NCBI GenBank assembly: GCA_020633055.1
Contig: JACKEJ010000010.1
Span: 372,001 to 436,000, forward strand
Source: Sandaracinaceae bacterium
Lineage (GTDB): Bacteria > Myxococcota_A > Polyangia > Polyangiales > Houyiibacteriaceae
Direction: 5' to 3'
Length of the DNA stretch: 64,000 bases
Shown here: in pieces, positions 60,062-64,000 of the stretch
How the letters are laid out: every line of letters starts with the position of its first letter
Position numbering within the stretch: the first letter of the stretch is position 1
Position numbers and translations under genes: made by a program
The notes under the pieces: model-generated
Databases searched by the model: none
Seen by the model: the letters and a program-made list of their open reading frames with translations, nothing else
Told to the model about the DNA's origin: nothing

Positions 60062-61033
60062 TCAGCGGGGGCGCACCAGCGACAGGAAGCCCCAGCGCAC
60101 GGCGCGTCGCCCGGGACGTAGCCCCAGGCGCACGGGGGCCATCCGCTGCTTCAGCTCGGCGGCGTAGTCCTCGAAGCGCCCACCCTGAAAGTGCAGCAGA
60201 CGCTCCGCCTCGTCCGTGTCCATCCAGTCCGTGTAGTAGCTCTCGTCACCGAACGCCTCGAACGGGACGTGGCCCAGGCCCAGCGCGTCGAAGAGCGCCT
60301 GCATCAGGTCGTAGTGCGTGATGCGGCAGCCCTTCCCGCCGCCCAGCATGAGCGTCTTGCCCAGCGCCTCGTCGCACGACACGGCGGCCGCGAACGCGCG
60401 CGCGACGTCGTCGCGGTGCACGTACTCGAGGCGGTTCTTGGGCGAGATGCGGAACAGCATGCGCAGCGTGTCGAGGGTCACGCTGGTGGCGCCCGGGTCG
60501 GGCGAGACCCCTACGCGCATGATCACCCACGGCACGCGCGAAGCTCGGATCATGGTCTCGCACGCGATCTTGCCCCGCGTGTACTCGTCCGTGCCCTGAG
60601 TGGGCGTGCTGGCGCGCACGGGCGGGCGCTCGTGCAAGCGCGGCCCGTGGACGCTCACGCTGGACGGGAAGACGAGGCGCGGCGGTGTGCGGTTGTCTTC
60701 GATGGCGCGCAGCACACACTCTGTGCCACCCACGTTCACCGCGCGCGCCAGCTCGGGCGCGCTCTCGGTGGTGGGAGGCAACACCGCGGCATGGTGGATG
60801 ACCGCGTCGCACTCGAGCACGGCGTGGCGCACGTACGTGACGTCGCGGATGTCGCCGTAGCGCACGTCCAGGTTCTGCCCTGACCGTGTAGCGAGCTTCT
60901 GCAGGGCAGCCGCGCGCTTGCGGTTGAGCTTGGTGTCGAGGTCCAGGGCGCGCACATCGTGGCCGGCGCGGATCAAGGCTTCGGCCGTAGCCATCCCGAG
61001 GTTCCCGAAGGCCCCTGTCAGCATCACGAGCAT
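60062..61033 (-). CDS. NAD-dependent epimerase/dehydratase (extended SDR)
   Basis: 323 residues. N-terminal cofactor motif TGAFGNLG (about 6-13), DLD after the second strand (NAD preference), VIHHAAVLPP, the Ser/Thr of SSVSVHGP and YTRGK as catalytic Tyr-x-x-x-Lys. The later part (EYVHRDDVARAFAAAVS) contacts the substrate. Members include sugar-nucleotide epimerases and 3-beta-hydroxysteroid dehydrogenases; the latter reading would suit the lipid context but is not proven. Confidence 0.9.
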   Translation of the reverse strand: MLVMLTGAFGNLGMATAEALIRAGHDVRALDLDTKLNRKRAAALQKLATRSGQNLDVRYGDIRDVTYVRHAVLECDAVIHHAAVLPPTTESAPELARAVNVGGTECVLRAIEDNRTPPRLVFPSSVSVHGPRLHERPPVRASTPTQGTDEYTRGKIACETMIRASRVPWVIMRVGVSPDPGATSVTLDTLRMLFRISPKNRLEYVHRDDVARAFAAAVSCDEALGKTLMLGGGKGCRITHYDLMQALFDALGLGHVPFEAFGDESYYTDWMDTDEAERLLHFQGGRFEDYAAELKQRMAPVRLGLRPGRRAVRWGFLSLVRPR

Positions 61034-61049
61034 TACGATGGTGTTCCCT

Positions 61050-61520
61050 TCAGGGGCAGATCTGGGCCGGGTTCAGCAGGTTCTGCGGGACGCAGCGGCG
61101 GAGGCAGTTGTTGCCCTCGATGCACATGACGCCGCTCATCTGGTTGCAGTCCGTGCCTGGGTTGACGGGGCAGCGGTCGGGGTTGCCGATGGGGAGCCCG
61201 GGCTCGCACTCCTCGCTCGCCTGGACGATGCCGTCGCCGCAGCACGTGGGCTGCCCGTTGCAGGGCCCCAGGTCGGGCCCCATGTCCGGCGGCCCCATGT
61301 CCGGAGGCCCCATGTCGGGCGGACCGCTGTCGGGCTCGCCCATGTCCGGAGAGCCAGTGTCGGGTGAACCCAGATCCGGCTGACCGAGGTCCGGGGCCCC
61401 CATGTCCACCTGGTCCTCCGGCGCTCCTCCCTCGAGGAACACGCCGTCCGCACACGCCGAGAGCCCCAGCCCGCCACTGACGACGAACGCCAACGCTCCC
61501 AATATCAGCCAGCTCCGCAT
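61050..61520 (-). CDS. Lipoprotein with (D/M)GxPD pentapeptide repeats
   Basis: 156 residues from ATG 61520. Signal peptide with LGLSAC lipobox. Residues 40-86 are about nine tandem pentapeptides of the type MGxPD, LGxPD or SGPPD, a surface-spacer feature typical of Myxococcota lipoproteins. The C-terminal ~65 residues contain ten Cys (CNGQPTCCGDG, CEPGLP, CPVNPGTDC, CIEGNNCLRRC, ICP), resembling a small disulfide-rich domain of myxococcal Cys-rich repeat type. Function unknown. Confidence 0.85.
   Translation of the reverse strand: MRSWLILGALAFVVSGGLGLSACADGVFLEGGAPEDQVDMGAPDLGQPDLGSPDTGSPDMGEPDSGPPDMGPPDMGPPDMGPDLGPCNGQPTCCGDGIVQASEECEPGLPIGNPDRCPVNPGTDCNQMSGVMCIEGNNCLRRCVPQNLLNPAQICP
61263..61403 (-). 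repeat. 15-bp tandem repeats encoding GxPDM pentapeptides
   Basis: About nine imperfect 15-base units (consensus close to ATGGGGCCGCCGGAC on the coding strand). The three units nearest the Cys-rich domain are almost identical and the outer ones have diverged, so copy number probably varies between strains. Confidence 0.8.
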
Positions 61521-61621
61521 GCCATCTCCAAGTGGGCGCCGACGGGCGCTCTCCCGCATTGGTACCATCGTCGGGACCCCGCTGCCAAGCCACGTACCGA
61601 CGGGCGGACCAAGTTTCGCCC

Positions 61622-62329
61622 CTACTCGGACGTCGCCGAGGCAGCGCTCGCGGGGGCCATGGCCATGACCTGCTTCATGGCGCGCCAGGCGAGGGCGGCG
61701 GGGACGATGACCCACGCCAGCGCGACCGTGCGGTCGATGTTCGAGACGATGGGGTTGCTGGTCTCGCCCATCAGCAGGTAGGGAACGTAGTAGGCCCACG
61801 TGCCCGCAAAGTGTAGGGCGCACAGCACGGCCTCGACGACGGGACGCGCGGGCGAACGCTTCGCATAGAGGGCCACGACGAGGAGACACATGGGCAGCTG
61901 GATGAGCAGCTCGAGCCAGTAGACGGTGTCCAGCGCGATGCGGTGCAGGTCGTGCATCGGGAAGTCGTGGTTGGCGTTGGACACGGCGTAGGCGTCACGC
62001 AGGTTCGGCATGACCTGGAACAGACCGGACATCACGTCGCAGCCCGTGTGGTACCAGCACGCGTTCATCAGGAACCACACCATGGCGAACTTGTCGGTGT
62101 CGGAGAACGCCGGTCCGACCTTCCAGATCTGGTGCAGCTTCCACATGCCGAAACTCGCGGCGGCCACACACACCAGGAAGTACGGCGAGAGCAGCATCGC
62201 CATCCACTGCGCCGGGTCGAAGTGCAGCGCGAAGTGCACGCTGGGGTCGCTGGTGTCCAGCATGCAGGCCAGCGCGACGGTGAAGAACTCCATCCCAGCG
62301 GGCCAGTAGATGTAGAGCTTGGTCTTCAT
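61622..62329 (-). CDS. Polytopic membrane protein, possibly EXPERA/EBP-like
   Basis: 235 residues from ATG 62329 with about five membrane helices (PYFLVCVAAASFGMW, MVWFLMNACWYHTGCDV, YWLELLIQLPMCLLVVAL, VVEAVLCALHFAGTWAYYV, TVALAWVIVPAALAW). Conserved-looking polar residues within helices (WYHTGCD, HDLHRI, HFAGTWAY) recall the EXPERA fold of emopamil-binding protein sterol isomerases and TMEM97. The match is by layout only. If correct it would fit the nearby sterol-desaturase-like gene. Otherwise it is an unknown membrane protein. Confidence 0.72.
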   Translation of the reverse strand: MKTKLYIYWPAGMEFFTVALACMLDTSDPSVHFALHFDPAQWMAMLLSPYFLVCVAAASFGMWKLHQIWKVGPAFSDTDKFAMVWFLMNACWYHTGCDVMSGLFQVMPNLRDAYAVSNANHDFPMHDLHRIALDTVYWLELLIQLPMCLLVVALYAKRSPARPVVEAVLCALHFAGTWAYYVPYLLMGETSNPIVSNIDRTVALAWVIVPAALAWRAMKQVMAMAPASAASATSE

Positions 62330-62492
62330 GATGCGCGGGACGCTAGCAGAACCGCGGACGCGCGCACGGTTAGCGTTATTGGCGAACACCGACGCGTCGC
62401 GTAACGGCCCGCGGGCAGGCGCGCTGGCCGCGGGGTCCACGGCCCCACCCATCCGGCGGCGGCGCGAACACCCGCGGGCGGCGCACCTGACG

Positions 62493-63926
62493 TCAGCGCG
62501 CGGTGCGCAGCTCTTCGTAGGCGGGCCGCACGAACGCCGCCATCGACCACACATCCGGGACGAGGTCGGCGGCGACCATGAACCCGAAGTCCACGTGCCC
62601 GTCGTAACTCATGACCGTGATGTTGAGCCCCGCGCCCTCCATCACCGGGCCCATGGGGTACACCGCCACCAGGCGTGCGCCCGCCAGATAGATGGGGACT
62701 TGTGGCCCGGGCACGTTGGAGATGACCAGGTTGTGGATGGGGCGGTGCTTGTCGGCCAGGCGCAGGCGCGAGTAGAAGCGCCCCGCCAAGTGGAAGGTGG
62801 TGGGCGCCGCGAATTCCGCCCAGCTCTGCAGCATGTCGGCGCCAATCGCCTGATGCTCGTGCTTCGCGCCCATGGTGGCCGCCTTGATGGCCATCAGGCG
62901 CTCGACCGGGTCGTCGATGTCGGTGGCTAGCGAGGTGAACATGCCCGACACGTGATTGCTGCCGAGCCCGGGGCGCATGGAGCGCACGGAGATGGGGCAC
63001 ACGGCAACCAAGGGATCCACAGGCAGCTCTGCGCGCCCCTCCAGGTACCGGCGCAGCGTCCCTGCGCACACGGCCAGCACCACGTCGTTGAGCTTGACCC
63101 CGTGGCGGTCCTTGACGCGCTTGAGCCCCTCGAGGGGCAGCTGCGCGAAGGCCACGTTGCGCCGCGCGCTCAGCGCTCCGTTGAAGCTGGTGCGCGGCGC
63201 GCGCAGGGGCGTGCCTCCCACCAGGGCGTCGGCCTCCTGCCGCTGCTTGGCGACCCCTGCCACGGCGCTCGCGGTCTGCGCCACCAAGCGCACGAATTCG
63301 GCCGGCTGCTTCACCCGCGAGACGACCGCCTCGCGCAGCATGTCCACGGGCGACGGAACGCCCTCACCCCGGAACGTCGGGGTCGTCGCGGGGCCAGGCG
63401 CGGCCTCGCTGGCGTCGAGGCTGAAGAGGTGCACGAGCAGACCCGCGCCCGTCGCCCCATCGACCGCCGCGTGGTGCACCTTGGTCATGACGGCGAAGCG
63501 CCCCCCCTCGATGCCCTCGATGACCCACGCCTCCCACAGCGGGCGTGAGCGGTCCAGTGGTGTGCTGGCGATGCGTCCACAGATCTCGCCCAGCTCACGG
63601 CGCCCCCCGGGCGCGGGGCAGGCCACGCGCCGCACGTGACGGATGATGTCGAAGTCGGGGTCGTCGATCCACACGGGGTGGTGCAGCTCGAACGGCACCT
63701 CCACCAGCCGCCGGCGGAACGCGGGCAGCCGGTGCACGCGGCTCTCGATGAGGTTCTGGACTTTCTCGAAGCTGTAGCCCCCCGGCATGTTGGCCGGGTC
63801 CAGCACCGCGGCCATGGCCACGTGCATGTGCATCTTGGGCGTCTCGAGATAGAGGAAGGAGGCGTCGAGACCGGAGAGGCGTTCCACGGCGCGAGTCTGC
63901 CTCGTCCGCGCGGAAGTTTCAGCCAC
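62493..63926 (-). CDS. Wax ester synthase / diacylglycerol O-acyltransferase (WS/DGAT)
   Basis: 477 residues from GTG 63926. The catalytic motif HHxxxDG is HHAAVDG (151-157), and PLDRSRPLWE and the N-terminal LSGLDASFLYLETP are family hallmarks. The C-terminal half contains NDVVLAVCAGTLRRYL and the ISNVPGPQVPIYLAGARL block. It joins acyl-CoA to a fatty alcohol or diacylglycerol to make storage lipid at the inner membrane. It fits a window with acyl-CoA ligase, acetoacetyl-CoA synthetase and lipid hydroxylase. No gene is seen in the remaining 74 bases to the window edge. Confidence 0.94.
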   Translation of the reverse strand: MAETSARTRQTRAVERLSGLDASFLYLETPKMHMHVAMAAVLDPANMPGGYSFEKVQNLIESRVHRLPAFRRRLVEVPFELHHPVWIDDPDFDIIRHVRRVACPAPGGRRELGEICGRIASTPLDRSRPLWEAWVIEGIEGGRFAVMTKVHHAAVDGATGAGLLVHLFSLDASEAAPGPATTPTFRGEGVPSPVDMLREAVVSRVKQPAEFVRLVAQTASAVAGVAKQRQEADALVGGTPLRAPRTSFNGALSARRNVAFAQLPLEGLKRVKDRHGVKLNDVVLAVCAGTLRRYLEGRAELPVDPLVAVCPISVRSMRPGLGSNHVSGMFTSLATDIDDPVERLMAIKAATMGAKHEHQAIGADMLQSWAEFAAPTTFHLAGRFYSRLRLADKHRPIHNLVISNVPGPQVPIYLAGARLVAVYPMGPVMEGAGLNITVMSYDGHVDFGFMVAADLVPDVWSMAAFVRPAYEELRTAR

Positions 63927-64000
63927 AACCTGCCACGCGACGTCCCGCGACCTTCACGGGGGTCGCAAGAAGACGAAGAGTACCGTGCCGACGTGCGGGG

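Overview
The window is a GC-rich (about 70%) chromosomal segment. It most resembles a myxobacterium-type Myxococcota (Polyangia, Sandaracinus-like). The evidence is lineage-typical gene content rather than a marker gene: eukaryotic-like Ser/Thr kinases with PEGA tails, an FHA-domain sigma-54 activator, many short lipoproteins including one with (D/M)GxPD repeats, a hybrid histidine kinase, and scattered lipid and sterol-type enzymes. I see no rRNA, tRNA, CRISPR array or intact insertion sequence.

1-13.3 kb, accessory region. A leftward type I restriction-modification operon runs hsdM, hsdS, PD-(D/E)XK-like protein, papain-like protein, unknown partner, hsdR, YgjP-like metallopeptidase, then an unknown gene cut by the left edge. 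The two genes between the nuclease-like gene and hsdR are joined to each other, and to hsdR, by identical-geometry 8-nt overlaps. Next come a duplicated coiled-coil membrane protein and two paralogous small Cys-anchored proteins flanking a second nuclease-like gene. A truncated Rpn-family remnant and a GNAT acetyltransferase close the region. Base composition in hsdS and its neighbours is visibly less GC-rich than in the rest.

13.9-33.5 kb. An AraC regulator is divergent from an SDR/flavin-monooxygenase pair. A thioesterase and a hybrid histidine kinase follow, then a large FG-GAP lipoprotein. An FHA-sigma54 activator sits directly upstream of a canonical -24/-12 promoter with a TGTGCAG palindrome, driving a lipoprotein gene. 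A PEGA kinase is divergent from a three-gene envelope-protein operon. A leftward group encodes an S1-domain RNA-binding protein, an alpha/beta hydrolase and an M14-type amidohydrolase.

33.6-42.8 kb. A 2075-residue protein combines an M48-type peptidase, a TerB-like domain, an SF1 helicase and a Vsr/MTES_1575-type nuclease fold that seems to lack a catalytic Asp. It is followed by a kinase carrying two complete kinase domains plus a PEGA tail.

43-64 kb. This part holds an MpaB-family oxygenase, a sulfotransferase, acetoacetyl-CoA synthetase, and a redox locus: a membrane polyferredoxin fused to a cyclic-nucleotide-type domain, a TerB-ferredoxin reductase-ferredoxin fusion, and a divergent molybdopterin oxidoreductase. 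Hydrolase, MsrA, a beta-barrel, a sterol-desaturase-like hydroxylase, acyl-CoA ligase, a nucleoside-diphosphate-sugar-epimerase-like reductase, a repeat lipoprotein, a polytopic membrane protein and a WS/DGAT acyltransferase follow.

The best candidates for something undescribed are the papain-like two-gene insert in the restriction operon, the peptidase-TerB-helicase-nuclease megaprotein, the sigma-54/FHA lipoprotein circuit, and the cNMP-gated polyferredoxin redox locus. All functions are inferred by reading the sequence; no database search was run.
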